A stretch of 64,000 nucleotides of DNA from Dipetalonema caudispina. Taxonomy: Eukaryota > Nematoda > Chromadorea > Rhabditida > Onchocercidae. Shown in pieces: positions 37,126 through 51,660 of this stretch. How positions within the stretch are numbered: the stretch's first letter is position 1; every line of letters begins with the position of its first letter. The stretch covers positions 186,001 to 250,000 of the forward strand of contig JABVXV010000014.1 in NCBI GenBank assembly GCA_013365325.1, given 5' to 3'. The notes under the pieces were generated by a model. That model worked only from the letters and a program-made list of their open reading frames with translations, was not told where the DNA came from and made no database searches. Both the position numbers and the translations under genes were made by a program.

Positions 37126-40100
37126 TCATTTAACGGAAATTTTCAATTCTGCATCAATTGCAAGCGTAACAGTTAGATCTTCTGATAATGCAATAGCTTT
37201 TGGGGATGTCGTAGCATTGATATCGAATACTCGCTTCCTTCCTGGTAATTGAATACGGGATACAATACTGTATAATACCGGTATTATCACTAAACCATGT
37301 ATGAAACCAATTATTACAACCAGTTCCATCGTTTTCACGAAAACCTGAGTAATATAAGAAGCATCTTATTTACATTATATTAAAAAATTATTCCGAAAAG
37401 AATATAAGATTTACTATACTAGAAAATAAGTTGATAACGAAACAGTACAAAAACTATTAAAATTTTTTCTTTTTTTTCATATATGAAATCCAAATAAAAA
37501 AACCTTAAAAATTCTCACATATGTCAATGACGACCCTAAGTCCCTACTTTAACGACAGTGCAATAAAGAAGGGGCGTTTGTTTATAAGAGAGGATGCCTT
37601 AAACGAACATGAGCCATATGAAGATCGCTGAATCGAAGACTGATCACACAAAGTAATGTTGAACTTGCAGCTTGCAACACTGGGAATCCGATTGCTCGAA
37701 GACAGTGCTGAAGAGATGCTTCAGTTGTTTCTTCATCTAAAAAAAAAAAAGGATGGCAGTAAATGAATCGAAAATTTTGCAAATAAAGGAAGGTGAATAA
37801 TGTAGTTCTATTATTTAAAAATATTAATATTTGTAAGACATTATTTTAAAACGTGATGGTACGCACAGAAGGTAAGAGATGAAATGTCGAACGGATTTAC
37901 TGTACGCTTACTGAACTTTGCGATAAACAAGGATAGATCATTCATTAAGCATAAGTAAATTTGTGTTATGGAATAAATTGGAACTAAATAATTGAAGTAA
38001 TATAAGTTAGAGAATATTTAAAAATTTCTGGCAGGAAAATTTAATTTCCAACCATTAATTCATACATAATTAATTCCCATAAAAATAGCTTATATTAAAT
38101 AAATGAATGCTGAACTTATCATAAAGAATAAAAGGAAAATTTCAATGCCCTGAAATATTATTGTCGCCAATTATGATAAAAATTATTCATCAAATAATTT
38201 GTCTAATAGTTACAAACCAGCTCGAAAGAAATGATAGGTGACATGAGCTGGAATATCGACACTGAAACCGATAGACATTATCAAGGCTGACATAACAATT
38301 GGATCCAAATCAACATCCCATAATGATAATAAACCAAGTACACCTATAATAATTTCTTTACTATTTTATACGATTTAAGTGTTTTTTTTTCTATCAATTC
38401 TATTTCTTTTAAGTTTTATCCAAATTTTGTTAATTATTTCATTCAGTACATAACCTTTCATTCATTTATCAAATATTCTAAATTTTGTTTTTTTAAAAAA
38501 CAATATTTTTAACTTACCAATGAAAATACTTAAAATGGAGAAGGTAGCGATGATGACGGCAGTAATTTGTGGTATAAAAAGAAAGCAAACAAATAGCATA
38601 AAGATCACTGTAAAAGCAGACGATTGAACTGTCTGATTCAGCAATGTTCCGATTATATCCAAAAATTTTGCATCATCATCGAAAACACTTACTTCATGCA
38701 TTGAATACTGTAACCGGAATTCATTTATTAATGAAAACAGGTTGTTAATGATTAATACTAAATATTTCAATAAATTACATTGTTGACTTCTTGTAATAGT
38801 TGAAGCGATGGGTAAATTAGTCTCTCATTAATTTATCAAATTAATTTATTAATTTAGAGGTACATATTAAGCATTTAAATCTATCAATTAAAGTGAAATT
38901 ATTACATCAAGCGATCATGAAATGATTATATAAGTTGAATGCGAAATATTTTTGTATGTTATAAAGTTTTAAGTAACACCCACGATCACTGATAAGCAAC
39001 TGAGTAGCTTATGATCATCATCAAGATTATTTTAAAGATTATCCCTACTATCCTCGTTTGTCCAATATTATCTATCAGGCTCGATCATTGTTTTCTCCTC
39101 CTTCTCATCCCTTTCATTACACATGAAAAGAAAAAGTGGGAAATATCAAAAGTTCACTGATATTGATCAGAAATTTGTAATGCACGGGGAGGAAAGCATA
39201 AAAACGAAGTTCAGAAGAATCAAATTATTAAGCATAACAAAGTAGCAAAGATACTAAGAAGTTACGAATTAAAAAAAAAGATTTAATTTTGAGTGGTTAA
39301 ATTTCAGCAAAATTATGCCGCAAATTTTTTGTACAAATAAAAAGAATTACCCGATCAGCAACTTTCCGCAACTGATTCAGTAGTTTTGCACGACTAGACC
39401 ATTTCCCGAGATCAGAATGTGATGATATCATGAAGAAATAACTTTTCAAATATCCCATACCACTAAAGTAGAATTTCAAAACAAATTTATAATTTGAAAA
39501 CAAAACTTTATCACTTGTAATTCATATCTCATTGAGCATATCTCATGTTAAAACTCTGCGATAAAGATGAGGCATATGTGGAAGTTTGAGACTATGAATT
39601 CACGAAATAGCTCTTCATAAAGATTAATAGTTAGCTATGCACATTGCTACATAAATAATAATGCTTTCGCGAAGCTAACTGTTTATCGAGATCGAATTGC
39701 ATAAATCCATTCCAATGATGGAACTCTGGCCATGCAAGGAAATTCTGCAGGTCATATTGTTTGATGCTAATTGCTGTTAAATTCCTGTCCAAAAATTCAT
39801 ATATTTCATTATTACTGAAATTTCAAATACAATCACATCATAAATATGAGGTAAAAGTTTTACTGATGCAAGGGATGAGATAGCTTACCGATCATTACCA
39901 ACTAAACCATCAAATGAAACTCGTTCTGCATCAATGAAATCTCCTTCATCAATGAAATCTACATAATCTCTTAGCCAAAACTTTGTTGCTGCCTGTCCTA
40001 CCGAACTTGGTAATGCTTCAAAATCGTCAACCTAAATTATATTTCATTTCATTTTATTTCCATTTGCACTGCAGAAGTTAAAAAAAAAAGGGAAAGAAAA

Positions 40101-43100
40101 AAGGAAAAGGAAGAGAAATGGATACAAACTCTGCGTTATTCAAGGTCATATTTCAATCTTACCGCAAAAATTCGTTAAAAATTTTTCTGTTTAAAACTGA
40201 TTAAAAAAAACTAGACAAAATATTCTATACATTGATTTCTCAAACTTCGGACATTGACGGGCATCATTAATCTCTGAAGAAAGGTCATGTCACGGTAATA
40301 GTCATCAAACTGTCATTTCAGAGAAATAAATAGTGGGGAATTTTTTTTTCACTTGCATAAATTTTGTTGTACTGAAATATTTGTCCCACTGATTCCATTC
40401 GTAATCAATTCTTACACCGAAAAATGTTCATTCCATTGTTTGTGAGAGAAACAAAAATGAAAGAAATGTTGTATGCATACAATTTTGTGCAACATGCGAA
40501 TACTATTAGGATTGTTCAGATTTCCTGGCCTACCAACGAAGATAAGTGTTGGAGCATAATATGGCATAATATATTCGTCTCGTAGTTGTAATACCTTAAA
40601 AATTTCTTTCTTAAGTATTTTACCGTTTCAATAATTTCAACTTAAGATTAAACAGATAAACTGAAAAAAGATTATGCGCAGTAACTGATCAAAACAATTT
40701 TTTCCATAATAATAACATAAAAAAAAGATCATCGAAATATGCTTCAGCATACCTTGACAATATCTGAATCCCGCTTTAACAATTTCTCAGGTTTCAATTC
40801 AACGTTCATATTAAGAACTCCATATATTGATACTGACCAGTAAAAGAGCAAACCAGCAACGACAAACACTGAGAATGATGTGGTACACAAAACTGAGCAA
40901 TATTTTTTCAGTAAACTGTAAATTGGAAAAATTTTTGCCAAAAGAATAAACCAATTGGTTCCTCATGTACTAATAAATCTAAATTTAACTAATTATAGTT
41001 TTCGAAATTTTCGAATTATTGAAAATAAAAACATCGACACCAGCAGATCAATCATTCCTAGAACTTTCAGTAATTACAATTAATTCAACATGATTGCAGT
41101 CATATGGCAACAATTGTTAAGACACATGTAAATGTTGCTTGATTTGTGCATATCAATTTGAATGATCCTGGAATAATCATTACAGATAAAGAGGCATACA
41201 ATTACAGTAACCTATAATTACGGTAGTAACCATGTAATACAGTAGCCATGTAATATTAATTTATAAGCTGAAAAGAATGATTCAAAAATATCAAAGAAAT
41301 GGAATTCTACAAGTTATAGTTCAATTGTATTGAATTGTTTTTTTATTTTCGTATGAAGAAAAGCTCATCATTATCAATTTTCCAATTGTAAGTAATAGAA
41401 TATTAAAAAAAATAAACTTACTTTTTGAGGAGAGAGTTTAGATCGTCTAGATTTTTACGTTTCTTATGATCAACCGGATACGTAGACTTTTCGATCTGCA
41501 GTTCATGACGTCCTACCACTACCATTACCGCGGCAAATAGTGTTATCTAGATGTTTTTCTGAGTAAAATGTAGAGTAAATGGTAAATTTCCACATTGTGT
41601 TCTTTATACAATTTCCATCGTTGGTTTGAGTAGTAAAAATGGCGGAAAAGAGATAAAGAGCATAAAGAGTAATAAAGGGACAAATGATGGAAGGGATAAT
41701 GATAATTCCGATATATATGTATTAAAATGATTCAGTAAAAATTTGAGAAATACATCAGTAATTTTCAAAGATAGCGATATTTTTCTATAATATTTAAGGG
41801 TTAAATTGAGGTAGTGAAAACAATGAGGAGATAAGTTAATCATCAATAGTTACTAATCAGACGAATAGCACTAATATTATCATAGTTGGTGATTACTTGT
41901 GCTAAACAGCAATAAATCAATTTATTCATTGATTCATTATTCTATTCATAAACTAAATATTCTTTAATTAAATTTACATATATTAGAGGTTTTGAAGTTA
42001 CTGAAAATGGACCCCAATTTTTGCGAAACTGAAACCTGGAAAATAAAGTCAAGGATCATCGCTGCAGCATTTCCGATACAGAAAACTTGAATTTCGGGTA
42101 TTGGCGATAACGCTCCAACCCCAAATGCCAACACATTCGTTAGTGTTGTTATTGTAATTGAAGGACCTGTAAAGCATTTATAAAAATTCATAGATTAGTA
42201 GCTAAGAAGATCATTTTTTACCTATAAGTTTAGCATACAATCATCTCAAAAGATAGCAATCGAAGATCATTTTTTTACGGAATTTTTTTTGAAAATTTTT
42301 TTGAAAAATATTTGGTGAATAATAATGATGGGACACTTACCAACTTCTTGTAACATATTACACATTCTTTTACTTAGTCTTTCCATTTCGTTATCACTGA
42401 AGAGTTCTTTACTTATCATTTTCCTACAAAAAAAAAGTTATGCATTTGTCTGTTCCTAGAAATTGCTGACAGTTTTTTTGTCTCTTCAAACCAGTTTATT
42501 AAAAGTTTAATAGAGTTCGAATTTACTGAAGAAAAAAAAAAGAAAAAATTTAGTGATACTGTTGATAAGTCTGTTGCCAATAGTTCATCATTAAAAATGC
42601 ATCATCGACACCAATGGCCAATACTAAGAGTGGCGTAACGCATAAAATGGAACCAAATCGTAAACCGCACCATAACAAAAGACCAATAGCTGTACCACAA
42701 GCTAAAAGTGGTGATACACAAGCTGTTATTGCTGTCACCACCTGTAACATGATGATAAAATATCGCTGATATTCTTATTATTCATCAATTTCAGTTCGTG
42801 TTTTCTATTTGGAAATGAATCATAAGTTATCTGTCAACTTTGATAATTCTATTTCAACAACAACAAAAAAAAAAGGAAAAAAAAAGAGAACCCCAAATTT
42901 TACTAATTAACCCGTAACATTCCCCTTTTTCTAATTCTTTTTTTCGAAATTCTGTTAATTCACCTTGTAGTAATGAAATTGCGAAAGTAGTACAGTACTG
43001 ATAATTGTTGTTACAGTGGAAAATGCGCACATAATGATGAATCCGATCACAGTAAATGGTAGTAAACTAAGGCCGGCACGAACAATTTCAGCTGTTATAA

Positions 43101-46100
43101 ATGCTGATGACATTGTAACAGCATTAATTACATCTGATGTAAAATTTCTGAAATTGATAATTTTTGAATCAGTTCTAATTTCAATAATAAGTTTTGAAGT
43201 AATGTCATACTTCTAATGTTGATGATTATTGTAGTATCTTTATTTTTTCAACGATCGATATACTGTTTGATATCACATTAATATCGATATCGTATTGTTT
43301 TTGAATTAAATAATTTTTTTTTTTTTTTTTTTTTTTTTAAGAATATAAAGAATTCTTCAATTCCAATTACTCATTGAATATTTAAATTTATGCATACAAT
43401 GCTGAACGAAAAAGACAAAGATAGGGTGAATTTGCTATGTGAGATTGATTTTTTTGTACTTATGATAGAAATGATGATGATATTTAATGGGGCATCTTGG
43501 GAAGACTTATATCTATTTTTGGAAATAAATTAATTTTTATTGCATCCTCATGCTGATAATATCTTTTTCAACAAATTAATTGTAACTGACTACCAAAAAA
43601 GTTTTATTAGGGCAAAATTTTCCGAAAAAAAAAAAAAATAAAGGCTACTTTTGTATGAAATTGGTGACTGCCATTTCGTATCGATCAGCACCGCTACTAT
43701 TGACGTAATCGTGAAGTATAGCTCGAAATTGTAATAACACCAAGCGAGCATCCAGTAAACTATTTTGTTTTCCGATCTGTATCCGGTAGAGATTGATAAA
43801 AGTGTGAATTACTTGTTCAGTTACATTTCTAGATGGATATTTTGGAAGAGTTTTACGATTCCAACAGAAAAAAATATTTCATTTGATTCGTTTTTGTTAT
43901 GAGTAATGCTAAATGCATGATTTTTATCTATAAATTGCTTGATTAAAATTTCCGCGAATTATTCCTGCTATATCCAATTACTGCTGCTTTCACATAATAG
44001 TAAAATGTTTAAATCGAATTTCACCAGTAATCAATGGTAATTGAAATAATCAATGATATTTGAATGTTATGAATCCATTTCAAAAATACGAGAAAAACTC
44101 ACTTTTACGCCAAAGAAACTGTCATCGATGCGAAATCTTTGACCAAGAATGGTACTTACTGGATAAGCAAGAACAATTTGCGCCGAAGTTCCATTATACT
44201 GCTCATTTATCACCAAACTATTCTGCAGTTAAATTTACACAAAATCACTTAAGATTATATGAAATTAATTAAAGTTATTAAGGTTAAGAATTAAAAGTTA
44301 TATGAGAAAAACGAGAATTAAAACATACATAAACATTTCGAACTGGCTCGTTCGCTTCACAAAAGCTAGTGCAAAATTGTGAAAAAAACAATGTTTTATT
44401 CATTTGTTCATTTCTTATTCCCACATCATTGGAAATTGAATCAAGCAGCTAAAATTAGCATAAGTAATATAAATTTGTTCTGGAAATGATAACCTTGAAA
44501 AAGAAGATCAATGTTATCTTATTTGATAATATTTAACATAAAAGTTCTTAATTCACTCTTCGGTTTAAATTTAAAAGTTCGAAAAATAATTCTCTTCTAC
44601 AAAGCAATAGCTTCAACTTTTGCATCAGACTTCATTTTTTTCTACTCTATTTAATCTGTCCTCATTTTTTGTTTCAACTTTTCCAATTACATAAGCAATT
44701 TTTTTCTAAAGTTCGGATGGATGAAAGGTAATGAACTTTCAAAGTTTGGGTCCTCAAAAAGGCTATACATGTTGAAAAAGGCAATTATTGTGTCCGAAAG
44801 GATTAGTTTTGATGAAAAAAACTTGTTAATCAACTTCTATTTTCTTTATTTAAAAATGTAATTTCAATTTTGAACTCTTTTTTAAATTCGTTTTAATTAC
44901 TGAAACAGAATGAAATTATTATAGTAACTTACTCGAACTGTTTCATTGAGTTGCGATACGCGTAACATTGAACCGCCATCTTTCGCAGTTACAAACACAA
45001 AAATTACAATCGGATCGCCTTCATGACCGAAAAAATCATTGTAAATCTGCAAGAAAAGAAAAACAAAAAAATTGGCGATCGAGTTCACTATTGAATTCAA
45101 TGTTAAAATATGTTGTTATCATCCCAAAATTGATTAGACTTCTCTGATTTTCTATCATTACTTTTAAAATTCGGAAATAATGTACCAAGAATAAGTATGA
45201 TTTACTCAAATAAGAAATAATTAGATAGGTGTGAAAAAAAATGCATACTCAAAGTTTAAGAACAAAAAAACGAATCTTGGAATAATCTTAATAAAATGTA
45301 TTTGTCATTGTAATTAATAAAGATCTAAAAATTTATCCTAACAAAAATGTCTATCTGCAATTTCTAAAGTACCGTAACTTTCCTCTCATACAGTAACAAT
45401 TGAAACATTGCAGTAACATGAAAGATTGACATTATAGTTTTAAACAATTTATGGGTTAGAAAAGTTATCGCTACATGTATGACTACATTTTTCTTACAAT
45501 TTGGCAAATATGACAGTAGAAGAATGAATTATTTTTCAGATTTTATTATTTAATGATCACTGAATGGAAACTGTACCTTTTTAGAATTTTTTTAAAATAG
45601 CAAATAATTATGGAAAAAAAAAAAAAAAAATTATCATACTTTTAGTTCTTTAAGAGCTCGTGCATCTTTTGGCGTGAAGTCAGTTACATCATTAGTCATT
45701 TTAGTTAATAAAATAGAGGAAGAACACAGTACAGTAACAAATAAAGACATGAAAATGAAGAAATACGGCCTAGCTGCAACATTTCGGCCAATTAGCCTAG
45801 AATTAATCACTGTAATTGAACCAATCAATTTTTATGAGGAAGTTGAAATTCTAGAAAAATTTATTTCTCAAATAAAAAAATACCATTTCTGATCATTTAT
45901 TGATATATTTGTGCTTCCTAACTAAAACTATAACACAATTGTACCAATATCATTGTTAACACTATCAACTGTAGTAAAATTGTATAAATATGATTGATTA
46001 AATCAATCATATTTTATGACTTAACAAACAGTGAGTAAAAGTTTGAAAGGAATATACCTGAAAAATCGTTTGAGATACTGTACAAAAATAGTGTCTCCTG

Positions 46101-46137
46101 AGAGTGTTTTCGTATTAGCGTTTCCTTTTGACAGCAT
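37126..46137 (-). CDS. ptr: Patched-related (PTR) sterol-sensing domain protein
   Basis: A 12-TM RND-type membrane protein of the nematode PTR family, linked to cuticle, moulting and sterol or lipid handling. Exons: 46137-46058, 45796-45640, 45046-44933, 44448-44329, 44222-44103, 43776-43649, 43147-42964, 42741-42560, 42423-42341, 42166-42036, 41546-41422, 40915-40753, 40594-40481, 40031-39889, 39784-39680, 39462-39351, 38707-38518, 38343-38218, 37736-37609, 37344-37126; 907 residues, all phases consistent. TM1 is [15 protein letters not shown], then a Cys-bearing lumenal loop. The sterol-sensing block carries [12 protein letters not shown] and [20 protein letters not shown]7 is [14 protein letters not shown], followed by a second large loop. 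The last TM block carries [17 protein letters not shown]. Both RND proton-relay acidic motifs (GVDD and GFSVD) are intact. No NPC1-type N-terminal domain. The particular PTR orthologue is not assigned. An upstream CACCACAG/GGAATA(ATG) could be a trans-splice acceptor. Confidence 0.93.
42036..43147 (-). other. Sterol-sensing domain exons of the PTR protein
   Basis: Exons 43147-42964, 42741-42560, 42423-42341 and 42166-42036 encode the TM2-6 bundle. It contains the hydrophobic segments [33 protein letters not shown] and [20 protein letters not shown]. The aspartates of GVDD in TM4 are the conserved RND proton-coupling residues. Confidence 0.88.
45986..46014. repeat. 29-bp near-palindrome in PTR intron 1
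   Basis: AAATATGATTGATT, one A, then the exact reverse complement of the first arm. It lies between the first and second coding exons of the PTR gene, so the pre-mRNA could form a tight 14-bp stem. Confidence 0.93.
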
Positions 46138-47179
46138 TATTCCCTGTGGTGATATTATTTGCTTTAGAAAGAATTTATATTTCTTTTAACCTCATCAATA
46201 TTTTCAAACAGATAATTGAAAATGCGAGAAATTCCTAATTTAATTTTTTTTTTTTTTTTTTTTTTTTTGTTTAAATTCAGCTTGGAAGTTGAGCAAACGT
46301 TTATTTATTTTTTTTCAAGCATCACAAAAATGCCAATCTCGAAGCATATTTCATTTGTAAGTAAATAATAATAGAGATTTAAGCTGTTTATTAGTATCTA
46401 TATTTAAGTATAGCATAAATTCGTGAAGTACAACTGTAAAAGTGAAATATGTAAATAATCTAATTTAAGACAAAATAAATGGATAAGACATATCATTTAT
46501 TTTTTCTCATCCCAGTATTCAAATATATAAATTATTATAAAACACTTAATTTAGTTAAAACCTGCTTTGATTAGCACTAAAATTCGAAACATTGTTGATT
46601 TCACTTAATAACTCAAATATTAACAATATATGAAGGATAAATTTATTACCTCTATTTCTGTCATCTTTTACTTTCATCAGCAGCATTGATATAATTTTAC
46701 AGATAAATAGTTAAAAACCTTTTTTTGTATTCAAAGAGAAAAAGAGAAATTTATAGTAATGGAAAAGATGAAAAAGAAATAACCGTTTCATGGAAATCAA
46801 GAAGATTCATGAAATGAATGGTGAAATGCGCAAAAGTGCAAACATTTAGTTCACAAGTTAGTTATTTTAATTTACTAATAAAAATTATCGTATATTAGCT
46901 GGAATCTCGAGAATGAGCTGGAAAATTTACACTAGCAACTAATAAGCACAATTGAAAACGATCTAGAATTAAGTTCTTTTCTATCATTAGGCAAAGAAAT
47001 CTGTATGAATCTCAGTGTTTAATTAAAAAAGTAAATTTTTACAGAACGATTTAAAAAAGTTAAATGATAAAAAGTTCAAAATAATAGTCTTATATCTTTA
47101 TAATTTTTATCTTTTCCGAAATTTGATTAATTGCTTCGCCTTATCAAAGGGTCCAATTTATTTGAAAAAGACTGTCTGC

Positions 47180-47220
<41 letters not shown>

Positions 47221-50200
47221 ATAAAAAGCATTATTACAAAAATTATTCTCAAAAGATCTCGAAAAAGAACATAACCAAGTAATTAACAGGTAATAAGATG
47301 ATGAAAAATGCCTAAAACATTCGTCATCTATATGTTTCAATAAAATACGCGAGAAAACAAGAAATAAACTAAACCAGATATATACATTTTACTAATGAGG
47401 AGTGACAAATTTAATAATGTAGTAAATAAATGATGAATATGAGTATTCATTTGATACACCGGAAAATGCATCCACTATAAGAAATTTCACTTTTTTCATC
47501 TAAACCTTCACTAATGGATGTATTGCTCTCATCTTAATGGGTAGATGAAGAAAAACTTCAAATAATTTATAAACAGCAGCCATTATTCTTTGAACTTATT
47601 ACTACGCCTTTTCAATTTACTGTTGAAATGGACAAACTGATCAAATGACAATTTCGAAAAGACGACATTTTGAGTTAAGTTTTTGACAAAAATTAGAGAA
47701 AGAAATCATTCTTGTAGATGAAATATTATGGAATTGCATGGCAATCGTTGCATAAATGCATAGAACCAGAATAATATATGATTAATTAACGAACAGGTAT
47801 ATAAGGAATATAACTATAGAATGTAGTTTTATAATTAGATATTTATTTATAATAATATTTTTAATGCATCCCAAATGATCATTTTAGAAAAGCCAGAAAG
47901 ACGAAAAACAGGTAAATGATTGAATTGAATAAATGACAAAATGGAACTTTCCATTTCCATTTATATATGTTAGGTATCGGTCATTTAATTCCTGATCAAC
48001 AATCAAATTTAAAGGAAGCGCTTAGAAATTGAAATGTAACATGTACCAACTTCTTCATTACAAGATGACATTATTCCCTCTTCATTTCTTCTAACTTTAT
48101 TTTCAAATGACATCATTTTACTCAACGTTAGAAAATACCACCCTAAATTTAAATCTGTTATAAGTAACAATTTTGATCAATGATTAAAAATCAAAATGTT
48201 TGTACTCCAGTTAACTTTTTCAATTCTTCCCTTTAAATACAGTTTTTCAAAGAATCTAAGGAATTGTCTCCCATTACTATCATTGAAGTTCATGATTTCC
48301 ATTCTGTTGTCAAGATGGTGTTATACGTAATCAATCTGTTCTAATCAATGTAACCACAAAACATTGCCAATCGTAATTACAAGTCATCTTTCAATCACAA
48401 CGATACCTTCCTTATTTTCAGCCGACATTCATCTGATATGGTAGAGAAAATTATTTATTAGGGTTAGTTATTCATAGACTTAGAAACTTTTTATCAGTAA
48501 ATCGAAATCATATATCAGTAAATACTCTTCTCCTTCATTCAGATTTTACATAATTCGGTATGCTAATAATCCTCTAATAACGGTACCCAATTCATCTTTG
48601 TAACACTTCAGAATTTTAATTGTCCAACGTTATTCAGATTACTATCTTTCGATTCAAAAAAGAAAATGTAAGCATAGATGAAAACTTTCAGTTTTTTTTT
48701 TCTTTATTTTACTTGAATATCATTCCCTCTAAATTCAGCAAAATCTTAGCCAAAGTCGAGCTTGGCTAGTTTTAGTCTGTTTCAACAGCAATCACTAATA
48801 AAGGGAATAGAAGCAAAGAGTGAAGCAACAGCTGAATAACCATTATGAGACATGATCTCTCGACAAATTTACTGCAATGAATTCGTTTATATCAAGAAGT
48901 ACCGTTACCATCCAAACTGATTATCAATTCAAAAGCTTTAATGATATTAAACCTCAATCGGATAATAAAAGTAATACTAATGATATTCATATATGCAAAG
49001 CCAAGGCAACAACTTTTATTATTGCTATCAATAATGATATCCACAACAATAATGAATGTCCCATAAATCTCAATTCTCTTTAATGTGGGAGATATACAAA
49101 GTGTTACAATTACATAATTTTGTGATTTAAAGAAATTATCAATGAATAAATTAAAAAAAAAAAAATCGTCGCTAAGCAAGTCCTGTATGCGATTTACCTA
49201 CTGAAAAACTTCCAGCAAAATTTTGATGGGTTTGGATTTCTTTCCATTTGTATATGTGGGTGTGTTTTTTCTTTTTCATTTCGAGTTTTAAATTATCTAT
49301 TTTTCTCGTCTGTTTCACCTACTTTGTTTCGCTATTGATGATTTCTCCTCCTTTGACAGTCACATTCCTTTTCAACTTTTCATCTACACATTACTAATGT
49401 TTCATTATGTAAAAGAAAGAAACAGAAGCAATTGAATGAACGAAAAATATAACCAAACAACACATTGTATCATCGTTAAAATATTAAATTTGTAAGTCTA
49501 AAATTATTTTTGAAATGTTAACTGATACATTAAAATTCAGCAGAAATTAAAATTATTGTAAAAATCTTTTTCAAATTCCATCCTTATCATAATTATAATC
49601 TAATTCAACATTACTAATAAATGAATGTAAATTGAATAATGTCTTCAATTGGACAATTTTTCATCACAGCAATAAATTCGACATTGAGAAGTTTAATACT
49701 CATCGATTCGTTTAGTTTTTTTTCTTTTTTTTTTTTTCGTCAGCGATCGTAGCATTGGTAAATAATTTCTAAACAGATTACACCACAGCTATTTGCTTTA
49801 CCAATTTTACTACCTAAAAATTTACATTTTGCTTCTTAGAAATACATTTTAGTACATTTCCTTTTCTTTTCCTTTTTTTTTTTTTTTTTTTTTTTTGAAG
49901 AAATTTTGCCAAGTGGAAACTGTATGATTCATACACTCACAGAAGTTGAATTTCTAAGATTCACCTGTCGTTGTCATTTTACTGAAAAAGCCAATTCTGC
50001 CAAAATTTTAGATATTAGTCTATTCAGTCTCATTTTTCTCCATGGAATTCTCCCTGTATTAAATGGTAATCTGAAAGCATTGTGACATATTTTTAAAAAT
50101 TTTAGAAGACATTATGAAAATTTGCTGGATAAAAGTGGATGTAAGTGAAGTCGGGTTGATATCGTGAACCGGTCAGAAAATAAAAAACAAATGTGTCGAA

Positions 50201-51660
50201 CATGTAACTATGTAACTATGACATTGAATGATCAAAATGACCTGAAAAATTTAATTCCATTTCTTTCGTATGAAAAACTGTGAAGAGTAATCGAATGAAA
50301 TAATAATTCAAACTCGAAACATTTTAAGAAGAAAGTATTCGTAGTTAAAAATAAAATAAACTGAATAAGCGATCCACTGTTATGGCATTTTTGGAATTTA
50401 TAAAAATAAAACTCCAAAAAGCTAACGGAAACAATGTGAATTTCCACAATTCATTCTTTTTTGATGAAATTTTATAGCGTAAAATTATGCAAAAAGTTTT
50501 AAATTGCCTTACTAAATGAATATCCCATATTGAAAACAATATTTTAAGTTTATTCCTAATTGTACAGCTCTTATATTATCATTAAAAGTATTTTACAACA
50601 CATTCTTTACAACATACTAATGTAAAATTGCAATTGTAAATAGAAGATAGTCGTACAAAACGTATCATTTTGACCTTTCATTGATTTAATGATCAGAAGT
50701 TAGGTATAGACAGTCGATTAAAAGCATAAAAAGACCATTGCATTTTAATACTAGTCACCCTACATGTCTCTCTGAACAGCTTTTAAAAACAAATATCAAA
50801 TATATATTTGATCATTTTAATTGATTAAATTGAACTTCGCCGGATCATTATGTTTTTTTTTTCTTTTGTTCACCATCTATTGATTTGAAGTTATCTCGAG
50901 TAACTTTCTTATCCATTACTTCTATATAATACTTCGAATAATTGCATATATTGAACTGCTAACAGGCAGGAAACTCGAACTATAATTGCACTTCGAAATT
51001 TCCAATTTTCGTGAAATCTCCGACTTTTCGGCATTTATTATAGTTACTCTTGAACCTTACAAACATGTAGCAGTTCACATTTTAAATGTCCAATGAGTAC
51101 AGCTAACAACCGGAAAGCTATAAGCACTAAATCCGCATGTAAATAATACTTTTCCGCTTCAGTGAATTTCCTTGTCGTCCGGATAGTGCTTCTCAGAATA
51201 ACTTCAAAATACTTCTTTGCTAAGAAATTTCAGAAGAGTAAACTGACTGATGCATGTGTACTATAATTTAAAAATGAAAAAAAAGATTAAAATTTCTTGA
51301 GGATAAAATTTATGCTGCTTAGGAAATGAATAAATAAATAAAACAAAGCGTAACAACCATCATAAGTGCTAACAATAAAATCATTGGAAATAAAGAAATT
51401 AAAAGTTTTCTTTTTCTTAATTAATGTCAGCTATAAATTAAACATATAAGATAATGTAGTCATACGAGAGGATATGACATTTAACCTCCTAAAGTAGAAA
51501 AAAAAAAAATGATTTAAAACAGTGGTTCTGAATTTTGCTCGGAATTTCCAGAAGAAAATGTACAATAAATGAAAAATGAGCAGCATAGTTACATTCTATT
51601 TTAATGTTTCAAAAAAAAAAAAAAATAGAATAAGTGAAAAATTAGGACAGTTTGAAATTT
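46138..51660. other. Gene-poor intergenic region
   Basis: About 5.5 kb between the PTR start (right side is upstream, including its promoter) and the stop codon of the next minus-strand gene. It is AT-rich with homopolymers, including 36 consecutive A at 47184-47219 and long T runs near 46240-46268 and 49872-49896. A 68-codon plus-strand frame at 48877-49083 is Asn/Ile-rich with no splice partners and is not called a gene. Confidence 0.6.
47184..47219. repeat. Poly-A homopolymer, about 36 nt
   Basis: The longest homopolymer in the window. No gene fragment or target-site duplication was recognised beside it, so it is not called a retroposed tail. Confidence 0.9.

Noticed and set aside
47184..47219. 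36-nt poly-A as the tail of a processed pseudogene or LINE/SINE
   Set aside because: No coding similarity upstream and no target-site duplication; A/T homopolymers are everywhere in this window.
48877..49083. 68-codon plus-strand frame starting MNSFISRS
   Set aside because: Asn/Ile-rich composition expected of AT-rich random sequence; no splice partners, no family.
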